From: Verrucomicrobiia bacterium
GTDB lineage: Bacteria > Omnitrophota > Omnitrophia > Omnitrophales > Aquincolibacteriaceae
NCBI GenBank assembly: GCA_035495615.1
Contig: DATJFP010000011.1
Span: forward strand, 1 to 55,145
Reading direction: 5' to 3'
DNA length: 55,145 nucleotides
Shown piece after piece: positions 45,813 through 53,770 of the stretch. Below the pieces are notes generated by a model. That model worked only from the letters and a program-made list of their open reading frames with translations, ran no database searches and was not told the DNA's origin. The translations under genes were made by a program, and so were the position numbers. The first letter of the stretch is position 1. Each line of letters opens with the position of its first letter.

Positions 45813-46586
45813 CTAGAATTTTTCGTCCAGGATGGCTCCCATCAAAGAGGCGACGCTTTTGAGAAGAGGAACGGCATGCGCATATTTTACGCGCGTCGGC
45901 GCCACCAGGGCCAGAGTGCCTTTCTGCCGGCCGGAAATCGAATACTGCGCCGCGATCACGGTGCAGCCCCGGAGGGCCTCTACCTGATTTTCCCGGCCGA
46001 TTCGGATGGAAACACCCTGCTCGAGAAGCTGGCTCTGAATGGACGCCATCAGTTCCATTTTTTCTTCGAAGGCACGGAAAAGCGTCTGTAATTTATTCCA
46101 GTCGCGGAATTCGGGTTTTTCCAGAATGTGGCTGGAGCCCTGCATGAAAACTTTCGCGCCGCCGTGCGGCGTCTCGCGCCCCGAGGTTTCGTAAAGCGCA
46201 AGGCCGGCCTCGCGGACGAACGTCGAAAGAAGGCGCAGCGCCTCTTCCACGAAGCTCATGGGATCAGGCGTTTCCTTGCTCAGTTCAAACAGGTCGTCCT
46301 CGCATTTTTTCACGACGCGTTCCGGAGCTTCGCTCAAACCGAGGCAATGGTCCACGTAATACCGGTAGCCTTGGTCGGTGGGAATGCGGCCAGAAGACGT
46401 ATGCGGATGCGTGAGGTAGCCCATTTCCTCGAGCGCGCTCATCTCGTTTCTCACGGTCGCGGGCGAAGCCGTGATGCGGCAGCGTCCGCGCAGGGCCTGG
46501 GACCCGACCGGCACAGCGGTATCGATGTGCGTTTCGACGAGGGAATTTAAAATCAGCTCTTGTCTCGGCGTGATGGGTTTTTTCAT
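45813..46586 (-). CDS. hrcA: Heat-inducible repressor HrcA (short form)
   Basis: HrcA represses heat-shock operons by binding the CIRCE element. The N-terminal winged helix (about 1-75) includes ASPATVRNEMSALEEMGYLTHPHTSSGRIPT spread across residues 36-66. At 257 residues it is some 80 shorter than usual, with most of the inserted dimerisation domain missing. No CIRCE (TTAGCACTC, 9 bases, GAGTGCTAA) occurs upstream. The ATG has no ribosome site and is nine bases from a TAAAAT hexamer. It heads the hrcA-grpE-dnaJ set. Confidence 0.93.
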   Translation of the reverse strand: MKKPITPRQELILNSLVETHIDTAVPVGSQALRGRCRITASPATVRNEMSALEEMGYLTHPHTSSGRIPTDQGYRYYVDHCLGLSEAPERVVKKCEDDLFELSKETPDPMSFVEEALRLLSTFVREAGLALYETSGRETPHGGAKVFMQGSSHILEKPEFRDWNKLQTLFRAFEEKMELMASIQSQLLEQGVSIRIGRENQVEALRGCTVIAAQYSISGRQKGTLALVAPTRVKYAHAVPLLKSVASLMGAILDEKF

Positions 46587-46595
46587 ACCAGAGTT

Positions 46596-46624
46596 ATTTT
46601 ATCAAAAAAGGAAAGGCGGCTCAA
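46596..46624 (-). promoter_or_regulatory. Promoter of hrcA operon, near-leaderless
   Basis: TTGAGC (46624-46619), 17 bases, TAAAAT (46601-46596) on the minus strand. The -10 ends nine bases before the ATG, so the leader would be about three bases. Confidence 0.6.
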
Positions 46625-46647
46625 TGGTATCGGAAGCGGGCCGGGAT

Positions 46648-48006
46648 TTATAACGCGGCCGCGGGGCTGGGGCTGGGATTGAGCAGCCCCTGGAAATCGA
46701 CTTTCTTCTTACGGAAAAGCTCCAGGGCATCGCGGGCGATAATATGCTCTCCTTGCTCCTGAGGGATGTGGAGGCTCAAATATTCGTAATCGCCGAACTG
46801 ATAGCTTCGCAACAGGTCCACAAAATCGCGGGAAATGACATCCAGCAGGTAGACCATGTCCTCATTGTAGACGATCGAATTCACGGGGCTGGCCGCGGGA
46901 TCGCGGAGCACGACCGAATCGAATACATAGCTGAAATGCGGTGAAGGCAGGTCTTTTTCGTACTTGATGCTGGCTTTGACTTCCTGGAACGTGTTCTGAA
47001 TCCTCTCGTCGGTGGCAATGAGCATCTGGGAGCGCCGCGTGGCCGATTCGGCCAGAAAGTCACCGAGGTTGATTTCTTCGAGCGGGAATTCCTGTTCCCA
47101 GGTCTCCAGGCTCTGCTCCATCTTGATGTCTTCCGGGAACGGGATTTTCTGGAGATTGCCGCCTTCATCCAAATACTGGAACGGGATGATGCGGAGGATC
47201 TGCGGTTCCGCGGCCTTGTACGAAACCAGGAAAAGATACTGGGCATCTTCTTTCAAAAGCGGCACGCCCGCTTTTTTAGGCATGGCCTTCACATAGACGA
47301 GCACTTCGCCGCGCTGCACGCGCGCGCTGCGCATGTCCGTGATGTCCCACTGCGCCACGCCGCCTTGCGCCAGCTTTTTAAAGAAAAGCGACTCGAGCGT
47401 TTCCGGCGTCATGGTCGTGCCGAAATATTCCTGGGCCAGGGACGCCATGTCCTGCTTTTGGAGCTTGTCGAAGAATTGGCGCACGGGACGGTGCCACAGC
47501 ACGGCGCGGTTCTGTTTCATTTCATGGATGACGCGTTTGCGGTATTCTTCGCGCGAAATGTCCCAGACGCGGACGCGCTTCACGTCGTCCACATAGCCTT
47601 TGAGAACGAGCTGCAGCCCGGTGTTCTCGACGTCCGTCGCCTGCAGCACGTAAAACTTGAAATTCTTGTCCGTGCTCAGCAGGACGCGGGAAATGGAGAA
47701 TAGCACGTCTTCCACCTTATCCATGGCTTCCGGAGAAGGCTCGAAAAGCGTTTCCAGATTACGGACCTTGCCTGCAATCACCGACCCTTTGAAGTCCGTC
47801 GCGAAAAGCTTGTCGAGCGGAAGATAAACACCGATCGTATCGCCTGCGATTTTGACCTCGATGTGATCGATGCCGTATTCCGTGCGGCAGATTTCGGAAA
47901 GAGATTCTTTCAAACGGTCCGAAGGATAGGACCTGGACTCGCAGCCGGCAGCCGCCAGAGCCATCAAGCAAAGTCCGATGAAAGCATGTCCCGTACGAAG
48001 TCTCAT
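46648..48006 (-). CDS. Lipoprotein of unknown function coupled to FtsH-like protease
   Basis: A 452-residue protein has a lipoprotein signal (LAAAGC, Cys about 22) and no recognisable domain. The mature part is mixed alpha/beta with many charged residues and ends in a Pro/Ser/Ala tail. The ATG at 48006 overlaps the stop of the protease gene (ATGA), so the two are made together. This coupling suggests a membrane-associated partner, adaptor or substrate receptor of the protease. A longer frame extending upstream into the protease gene is only read-through. Function unknown. Confidence 0.75.
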   Translation of the reverse strand: MRLRTGHAFIGLCLMALAAAGCESRSYPSDRLKESLSEICRTEYGIDHIEVKIAGDTIGVYLPLDKLFATDFKGSVIAGKVRNLETLFEPSPEAMDKVEDVLFSISRVLLSTDKNFKFYVLQATDVENTGLQLVLKGYVDDVKRVRVWDISREEYRKRVIHEMKQNRAVLWHRPVRQFFDKLQKQDMASLAQEYFGTTMTPETLESLFFKKLAQGGVAQWDITDMRSARVQRGEVLVYVKAMPKKAGVPLLKEDAQYLFLVSYKAAEPQILRIIPFQYLDEGGNLQKIPFPEDIKMEQSLETWEQEFPLEEINLGDFLAESATRRSQMLIATDERIQNTFQEVKASIKYEKDLPSPHFSYVFDSVVLRDPAASPVNSIVYNEDMVYLLDVISRDFVDLLRSYQFGDYEYLSLHIPQEQGEHIIARDALELFRKKKVDFQGLLNPSPSPAAAL

Positions 48007-49676
48007 TTCAATTCGCTTCCTTCGCCCGGAAGAGGCACAGACCCGGTATCCGGATTGCCGCTGAAACGGCGAGGATTGGCCTTTCCGTACTCCGCGAAAA
48101 TGGCCTCGATCTGGTCGTAATCCAGTTCCTGCTTGGTCAGAAGCTCGTGGGAAAACCGTTCGAACAGGTCTTTTTCCTGCTTGAGCAGGTCCTCGACTTC
48201 TTTCAGGCAGCCCTTGATGATCACCTGAACGTCGTCGTTGAGCTTGTTTTTGGTTTCTTCGGAAATCTGGGCCTTCGGAATGATCGTGTAATCGCCCACG
48301 AGGCCGGTAGGTCCCATGCCGCATTCCCACACCATGTGGTGGGCGATCGCCATGGCCTTCTTGAAATCGGAAGTCACGCCGCTCGTCGTGGTCTTGAACT
48401 TGACCTTCTCGCCGGCATAACCCGCAAGGCAGACCTTGATGTCCGCGAGAAGCGTCTCGCGGTCGTAGCTGTGCCATTCTTCGATGGACGTGGGATGCAC
48501 GACGCCGAGGCTCGACTTCCTGGGAATGATCGAAGCCTTGAACACGTCGTTGCGCGGGTGCAGCAGGTAAGTCGTGATCAAATGACCCGTCTCATGGTAC
48601 GCCGTCATTTCTTTTTCGCGCGCGTTCATCGTGATTTTATTTTTCGTCCCGAGGTCGATGCGTTCGATGGCCTCGGAAATTTCCTTGTGCGACACGATTT
48701 CCTTGCCGTGGCGCGTGGCGATCAGCGCGGCTTCTTTCACGATGTTCTCGATGTCGGCCGGGCTTTTGCCCACAGCTTTGCGCGCAAGGCGCTTGGAGTC
48801 AATCGAAGCTTCGTGCTTCACCTTGCCGAGATAGTATTTAAAAATCTCCTCGCGGCTTTCGAGGCCGGGCTTGGTCACGTAGAGTTTACGGTCAAAACGG
48901 CCGGGACGAAGCAGCGCGGGATCCAGCGAATCCTCCGCGGCGTTCGTGGCACCGATGACGATGATGTTTTCCGACTTCTGGGTGAGACCGTCCATTTCAA
49001 CGAGAAGCTGGTTCTGCGTGGAATTGGATTCGCCGCTGCCGAACTGATTAAACGTACGGCGGTGGCCCATGGCATCCAATTCGTCGATGAAAATCACGCA
49101 GCCGCCTAAGCCATAAGACAAACGGCGGGCGGTCTGAAAAAGCTGGCGGACGCGGCTCGCACCGACTCCGACGAACACTTCGTTGAATTCACTGGCGGCC
49201 ATGGAAAGAAACGGAAGGCCCGCTTCGGTAGCGATGGCTTTGGCCAGGTAGGTTTTGCCGCATCCCGGGGGACCCACCATGAGGATACCCTTCACGATCT
49301 TGCCGCCGATTTTTTTCACGCGGGCATGGTCTTTGATCAGCTGGACCACTTCCCAGGACTCTTCCTTGACGTCTTCGAGGCCGATGACGTCGGCAAACTT
49401 AATACTGACGTCCTTGGCATTGATGTTTTTCTTGTCGATCTTCGAAAAACCGCCCCGCATCACGGCCATATACATATAAACGAAGACCACGCTGTTCACG
49501 AGAACAAGCAGGATGGAGATCGGCATCTGCGCCAGCGTGATGTTCCGATAGTAGCTTTCCAGCGACATCATGCCGTAAACCGACAAAACGATCAGCAGAA
49601 CCACGCCCAGGGTAATGAAAATCTTAGTCCGGTGATTCAGGTAATGCATTCTCAGAACGCGCATCTTTTTATTCAT
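48003..49676 (-). CDS. FtsH-like membrane AAA+ zinc protease with very short periplasmic loop
   Basis: The 557-residue protein is an ATP-dependent membrane protease. Two helices (about 16-37 and 52-72) frame a loop of only about 14 residues, where typical FtsH has a 70-residue periplasmic domain. AAA landmarks are GPPGCGKT (135-142), IFIDELDAMG, VFVGVGASRVR, and GATNAAEDSLDPALLRPGRFDR. The peptidase motif is HETGH (361-365) in place of the usual HEAGH, with DFKKAMAIAHHMV as the Asp-containing helix. I chose the ATG at 49676 because GGGGAA precedes it. A strong promoter lies at 49742-49771. It may be a second, specialised FtsH. Confidence 0.9.
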   Translation of the reverse strand: MNKKMRVLRMHYLNHRTKIFITLGVVLLIVLSVYGMMSLESYYRNITLAQMPISILLVLVNSVVFVYMYMAVMRGGFSKIDKKNINAKDVSIKFADVIGLEDVKEESWEVVQLIKDHARVKKIGGKIVKGILMVGPPGCGKTYLAKAIATEAGLPFLSMAASEFNEVFVGVGASRVRQLFQTARRLSYGLGGCVIFIDELDAMGHRRTFNQFGSGESNSTQNQLLVEMDGLTQKSENIIVIGATNAAEDSLDPALLRPGRFDRKLYVTKPGLESREEIFKYYLGKVKHEASIDSKRLARKAVGKSPADIENIVKEAALIATRHGKEIVSHKEISEAIERIDLGTKNKITMNAREKEMTAYHETGHLITTYLLHPRNDVFKASIIPRKSSLGVVHPTSIEEWHSYDRETLLADIKVCLAGYAGEKVKFKTTTSGVTSDFKKAMAIAHHMVWECGMGPTGLVGDYTIIPKAQISEETKNKLNDDVQVIIKGCLKEVEDLLKQEKDLFERFSHELLTKQELDYDQIEAIFAEYGKANPRRFSGNPDTGSVPLPGEGSELK

Positions 49677-49741
49677 CGGATTCCCCAAACATTTTGTATT
49701 TCAATAAGTTGCATCAAATAGTGCGGGCAATAGTACTTAAA

Positions 49742-49771
49742 ACTATACCCTTTCATTAAAAACTTTGTCAA
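49742..49771 (-). promoter_or_regulatory. Sigma-70 promoter of FtsH-like gene
   Basis: Consensus TTGACA (49771-49766), 18-base spacer and TATAGT (49747-49742) on the minus strand, giving a leader of about 60 bases. Confidence 0.75.
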
Positions 49772-49903
49772 CCTTTGAAGGCCGTCTCCATGGGGCTGTC
49801 TGCTTTATGTTATAAATAATACCATAATGCTTCTTAAAGATCAGAGAGCCGCGTATAAGAAACGGCTTTTTAGCTCCATTTCTTAAACTCAATTCTGGGG
49901 ACT

Positions 49904-50356
49904 CTACCAGTTATCCTGCCAATCCCCCGCCTTGGCCGCTGGTTCCTTGGATTCCTTGGTCTCCTCGGTTTCCGACCACCAGTCTTCCTGGGGGGCTTCC
50001 GAAGGAGCGGCCTCCGCCTGAGGCTGCTGCGCCGTTCCTCTTTCTTCCGTTCCCAGGTCTTCGGGGATGGGCTCACCCGGCTCCGGAATCCTGTCTGACG
50101 AAGCAGCTTTGGGGAGTTGCCACTCCACGGGCGTCTGCATGGGGGTTTTGACCAAAAAGTCGGTCCGTTTGTAAAATTTGAAAGACGGTGTCGGGGGGCC
50201 TTTGACTCCGTCTTTGGTTTCTTCCTCTTTTTGCTTTAGAGATATGGCGTCGGTCTGGGTGTTCTTGATGGGGTCGAAGTCTTTCCGGATCACCCCGGTA
50301 TCAATCACAACGCTCGAGACCAGGACAAAAAGTAAAACCCAATCTTTGATTTTCAT
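49904..50356 (-). CDS. Membrane-anchored acidic Trp-ended protein, unknown
   Basis: The 150-residue protein has one N-terminal helix (about 5-22, WVLLFVLVSSVVI) and a disordered-looking mature part rich in E, P, K and T, ending in DWQDNW. The ATG at 50356 is the natural start because the hydrophobic helix follows at once; a longer frame to 50446 lacks support. No ribosome site is obvious. It stands 114 bases after uvrA. No family recognised. Confidence 0.55.
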   Translation of the reverse strand: MKIKDWVLLFVLVSSVVIDTGVIRKDFDPIKNTQTDAISLKQKEEETKDGVKGPPTPSFKFYKRTDFLVKTPMQTPVEWQLPKAASSDRIPEPGEPIPEDLGTEERGTAQQPQAEAAPSEAPQEDWWSETEETKESKEPAAKAGDWQDNW

Positions 50357-50470
50357 GGGCCACAACCGCAACAAGGACCCTCGGAACCTCCCTGTTGATT
50401 GGCGACTTTGACGTTTGAAGGGGCCATTCCATTCAATACCCCTCAATGATACCTTTAAAAGTAAGTAACT

Positions 50471-53269
50471 TCAAACAGCGGATTTGGCCCGTTTGGGCAG
50501 TTTTTCCAGATATTGTTTTAAGTAACTTCCCGTGTGGGAGTTAGAACATTTGAGCAAATTCTCCACCCGGCCCTGAAAAATGAGTTCTCCGCCTTTGCCG
50601 CCGCCTTCCGGGCCCAGATCGATGACGTGATCGGCAAGGCGGATGATTTCCATGTTGTGTTCGATGATGATAAGCGAGTTCCCGGCCGCCAACAGCTCGT
50701 CGAAGGCACTCATCAAATAATGGATGTCGTGATAATGCAGGCCGGTCGTAGGTTCGTCGAACAGGTAAACCACGTGCTTGGCTTTTTTCTCCAGCATTTC
50801 GACCGCCAGTTTCAGCCTCTGCGCCTCGCCGCCGGAAAGCGTGGTCGCCGACTGCCCCAGCCTTAAATACCCAAGCCCCACGCGCTGCAGCAGTTTCAGC
50901 TTCGCGCAAAGCGTGTCTTCGCCCGCGAAAAAGGCCACGGCATCGTCGATCGTAAGCCCCAGGATTTCGTCGACGTTTCTTTCACGGTAGCGGATCTCCA
51001 GGACTTCCGGCTTGTAGCGTTTGGCCTGGCATGCTTCGCAGGGAATGAAAACGTCGGCCAGGAAATGCATTTCGACTTTGATCCGCCCGTCGCCCTTGCA
51101 ATGCGGACAGCGTCCGCCGTCCACGTTGAATGAAAAATGGCCGGGGCCGAACCCCTGACGCTTGGCCTGCGGCGTCGACGCAAGGAGCTTGCGGATTTCG
51201 TCAAAGGCCTTGATGTACGTGATCGGGTTGGAGCGCGGCGTGCGTCCGATCGGCGATTGGTCGACCAGGATCATCTCGTCGAAGCGGTCGAGGCCGCGCA
51301 CGGCTTTGACCGGCCCGAGATCCTGGACCGGCTGCCCGCGGTCGCGAAGATAATGATTGTAGAGCGTGTCGTAAATCAGCGTGCTCTTGCCCGATCCGGA
51401 AACGCCGGTGACGACGACCATTTTTCCGAGCGGGATCTTCACGTCCACGCCTTTCAGGTTATGACCCGTGGCGCCTTTGATCTCGATGGACGCCTCCGGC
51501 GTCAGCGCGAGCTTGTCCGTTCCCCTGCGTTTGATCTCGAGCTTGCCCGAGAGATACTGTCCCGTAAACGATTCCTCGATCTTGTGAAGGTCCTTCACCG
51601 GCCCCTGGAAAAGGAGGCGGCCGCCGTTTTCACCGCCCCGCGGTCCCATGTCGAGCACTTCGTCCGCGGCTTCGATCATGGCGCGGTCATGCTCCACCAC
51701 GACCACGGTATTGCCGAGGTCGCGCAGCTCCCGCAGCAGGCGGATCAGGAGATAATTGTCGCGCTCATGAAGCCCGATGCTCGGCTCATCCAGCACATAC
51801 AGCGTATCGACAAGCGCCGAACCCAGCGAGGACGCGAGATTGATGCGCTGCACCTCTCCGCCCGAAAGCGTCCGGGAAAGACGCCCCAAGCTGAGATAAC
51901 CCAGGCCCACTTCTACCAAAAACCGCAGGCGCCCCGTGATCTCGAGAAAAACCGGCTCGACCCGGTCGAAATCTTCCTTGGAAAACTTCAGGCCTTTGAC
52001 GAAGGCCAGCAGGTCTTCGATGTTCATGTGCTGCAGGTCAGCGACCGATTTCCCGCCGACCTTGACGTAAATCGCCTCGGGCTTCAGCCGCGTGCCGTGG
52101 CATTGCGAGCACGGGATGTAGCAGCGGTACTTGCTCAGGAAAATGCGGACGTGCATCTTGTAGGTCTTGGTCTCCAGAAACTCGTAGAAATTTTTGACGC
52201 TGAAATATTCTTTCTCGGAACCGGGCCCGAAAAGAATCAGGTCGCGGTGCTTCTGCGAAAGGTCTTTCCACGGCTTGTCGAGCGGGATGCCTTTCTTCTC
52301 GCAGTATTTGATCATCTGCTTTTTTTCCCATTCCGCGCTCGGCTTGGTCCACGGCTCGATCGCGCCTTGGCGCAGGGATTTTTTCTCGTCCGGCACGACC
52401 AGGTTCCAATCGATTGTGATGACGCGGCCGAACCCCTGGCAAAGCGGGCAAGCGCCGAGCGGGCTGTTGAAGGAAAAAAGATTTGGCACGGGCTCCCGGA
52501 AAACGCGTTCGCACTCGCGGCATTGCATCTGGTCGGAGAATTTCAGCACCTTGCTTCCCACGGCGATCTGCACGGCTCCTTTTCCGAGGCGGAAGGCCAG
52601 CTCCACGGAATCAACCAGGCGTTTTTTTGATTTCTCCTCGACGGCCATCTGGTCCGCGACGACCTGCAGCTCTTCCAGCTTCTGCTTCTCGATCTCGGCT
52701 GCGGGCACGGCGGCGCCTTTGTAAAAAAACTCCGTAAATCCCTGGCGTTCGAGTTCGGCCAGGGACTCTTTCAGGTAATTTTTACCTTTCTGCCCCAGCG
52801 GCACGCGGAACAGCACCGCGGCTTTTTTTCCGGAGAATTCCCGGACCATCATCCCGGCGATGGACAGCGGGTTGTTTTGGGTAACTTCGATGCCGCAATC
52901 CGGGCAGAACGTCTGCCCGATGCGCGCAAAAAAAACGCGGAGGTAATCGTTGATTTCGGTCTGCGTGCCGACCGTAGACCGGGCATTGTTGATCGTGTTT
53001 TTGGCCTCGATCGCCAGCGCCGGAGGAATGCCGCTCACGCCTTCGACGTCGGGTTTTTCCATGCGCTCGAGGAATTGGCGGGCATAGGCCGACAGTGATT
53101 CGACGTAGCGGCGCTGGCCTTCGGCATAAAGCGTGTCAAAGGCGAGGGACGACTTTCCGGAGCCCGAGACGCCGGTGATGACGTAGAACCTTTTGTGGGG
53201 AAGAATCAGGTCCAGGTCTTTGAGATTGTGGGTTTTAACCCCGCGAAGAACGATAGCATCCATATACAT
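50471..53269 (-). CDS. uvrA: UvrABC excinuclease subunit A
   Basis: UvrA finds bulky DNA lesions and loads UvrB. The 932-residue protein has two ABC ATPase halves with GVSGSGKSSL and GVSGSGKSTL, two LSGGE signatures, and both zinc modules (CRECERVF...CPLCQGFG and CPHCKGDG...CEACQAKR). The usual length is about 940. Two ATG codons (53269 and 53263) compete and neither has a good ribosome site; TAAACT lies five bases before the first. Confidence 0.98.
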   Translation of the reverse strand: MYMDAIVLRGVKTHNLKDLDLILPHKRFYVITGVSGSGKSSLAFDTLYAEGQRRYVESLSAYARQFLERMEKPDVEGVSGIPPALAIEAKNTINNARSTVGTQTEINDYLRVFFARIGQTFCPDCGIEVTQNNPLSIAGMMVREFSGKKAAVLFRVPLGQKGKNYLKESLAELERQGFTEFFYKGAAVPAAEIEKQKLEELQVVADQMAVEEKSKKRLVDSVELAFRLGKGAVQIAVGSKVLKFSDQMQCRECERVFREPVPNLFSFNSPLGACPLCQGFGRVITIDWNLVVPDEKKSLRQGAIEPWTKPSAEWEKKQMIKYCEKKGIPLDKPWKDLSQKHRDLILFGPGSEKEYFSVKNFYEFLETKTYKMHVRIFLSKYRCYIPCSQCHGTRLKPEAIYVKVGGKSVADLQHMNIEDLLAFVKGLKFSKEDFDRVEPVFLEITGRLRFLVEVGLGYLSLGRLSRTLSGGEVQRINLASSLGSALVDTLYVLDEPSIGLHERDNYLLIRLLRELRDLGNTVVVVEHDRAMIEAADEVLDMGPRGGENGGRLLFQGPVKDLHKIEESFTGQYLSGKLEIKRRGTDKLALTPEASIEIKGATGHNLKGVDVKIPLGKMVVVTGVSGSGKSTLIYDTLYNHYLRDRGQPVQDLGPVKAVRGLDRFDEMILVDQSPIGRTPRSNPITYIKAFDEIRKLLASTPQAKRQGFGPGHFSFNVDGGRCPHCKGDGRIKVEMHFLADVFIPCEACQAKRYKPEVLEIRYRERNVDEILGLTIDDAVAFFAGEDTLCAKLKLLQRVGLGYLRLGQSATTLSGGEAQRLKLAVEMLEKKAKHVVYLFDEPTTGLHYHDIHYLMSAFDELLAAGNSLIIIEHNMEIIRLADHVIDLGPEGGGKGGELIFQGRVENLLKCSNSHTGSYLKQYLEKLPKRAKSAV

Positions 53270-53338
53270 CTATTAGTTTATCAGGGAGGTCAAGCGTTGG
53301 AACGAAGCTTCAAACGGGAAGGAAAATCAGGCCGGAAA

Positions 53339-53719
53339 TCAGACTTCGCGGCTGAGGTACTGGGAAATGCGTTTCAAAAGGACGTCGCCGTCTTTGACGT
53401 GCTGGGAATACTCCGCCAGGGAGACGGAGGTCTCGTTGCGGTTCATGCGGGTAATGAGGAGAGTCGCCGTACGGATGTCCGCATCCTCAAAGCTGCCGAA
53501 ATCGATGTTGCGCACCTTAATGAGGCCTTTTTCTTTCTCGGTTTCCTCGAGCTCCCAGCCGCCGACATTCTCAACCGCTTCCAGAGTACGCAGATACGTC
53601 AAATCAAAAGGCAGCTGGTAAATCAGCACTTCGTCGTGGGCAGGAAGAAGCTTGTCTTTGGTCGAAGCGCAGCCGGCGAGGGCAACAGCGAAAACGAGTA
53701 TTAAGGTTTTTTTGATCAT
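53339..53719 (-). CDS. Small lipoprotein of unknown function
   Basis: A 126-residue product has a lipoprotein signal (ALAGC, Cys at 17) followed by a compact domain of about 100 residues: LTYLRTLEAVENVGGWELEE, KVRNIDFGSFED and LLITRMNRNETSVSLAEYS suggest a beta-alpha-beta sandwich. GAGGCGGA precedes the ATG. It lies 51 bases after the barrel gene's end on the opposite reading order, upstream of it on this strand. No family assigned. Confidence 0.7.
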   Translation of the reverse strand: MIKKTLILVFAVALAGCASTKDKLLPAHDEVLIYQLPFDLTYLRTLEAVENVGGWELEETEKEKGLIKVRNIDFGSFEDADIRTATLLITRMNRNETSVSLAEYSQHVKDGDVLLKRISQYLSREV

Positions 53720-53770
53720 GATATCCGCCTCAGGTTCTCAATGAATCGGCAAAACCGGAAAAGCCTTGAA

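Noticed and set aside
46587-46660. CIRCE operator upstream of hrcA
   Set aside because: No TTAGCACTC/GAGTGCTAA pair or near match is present.
49851-49880. Plus-oriented terminator-like hairpin (AGCCG...CGGCTTTTT)
   Set aside because: No plus-strand gene precedes it; the short stem is probably incidental.
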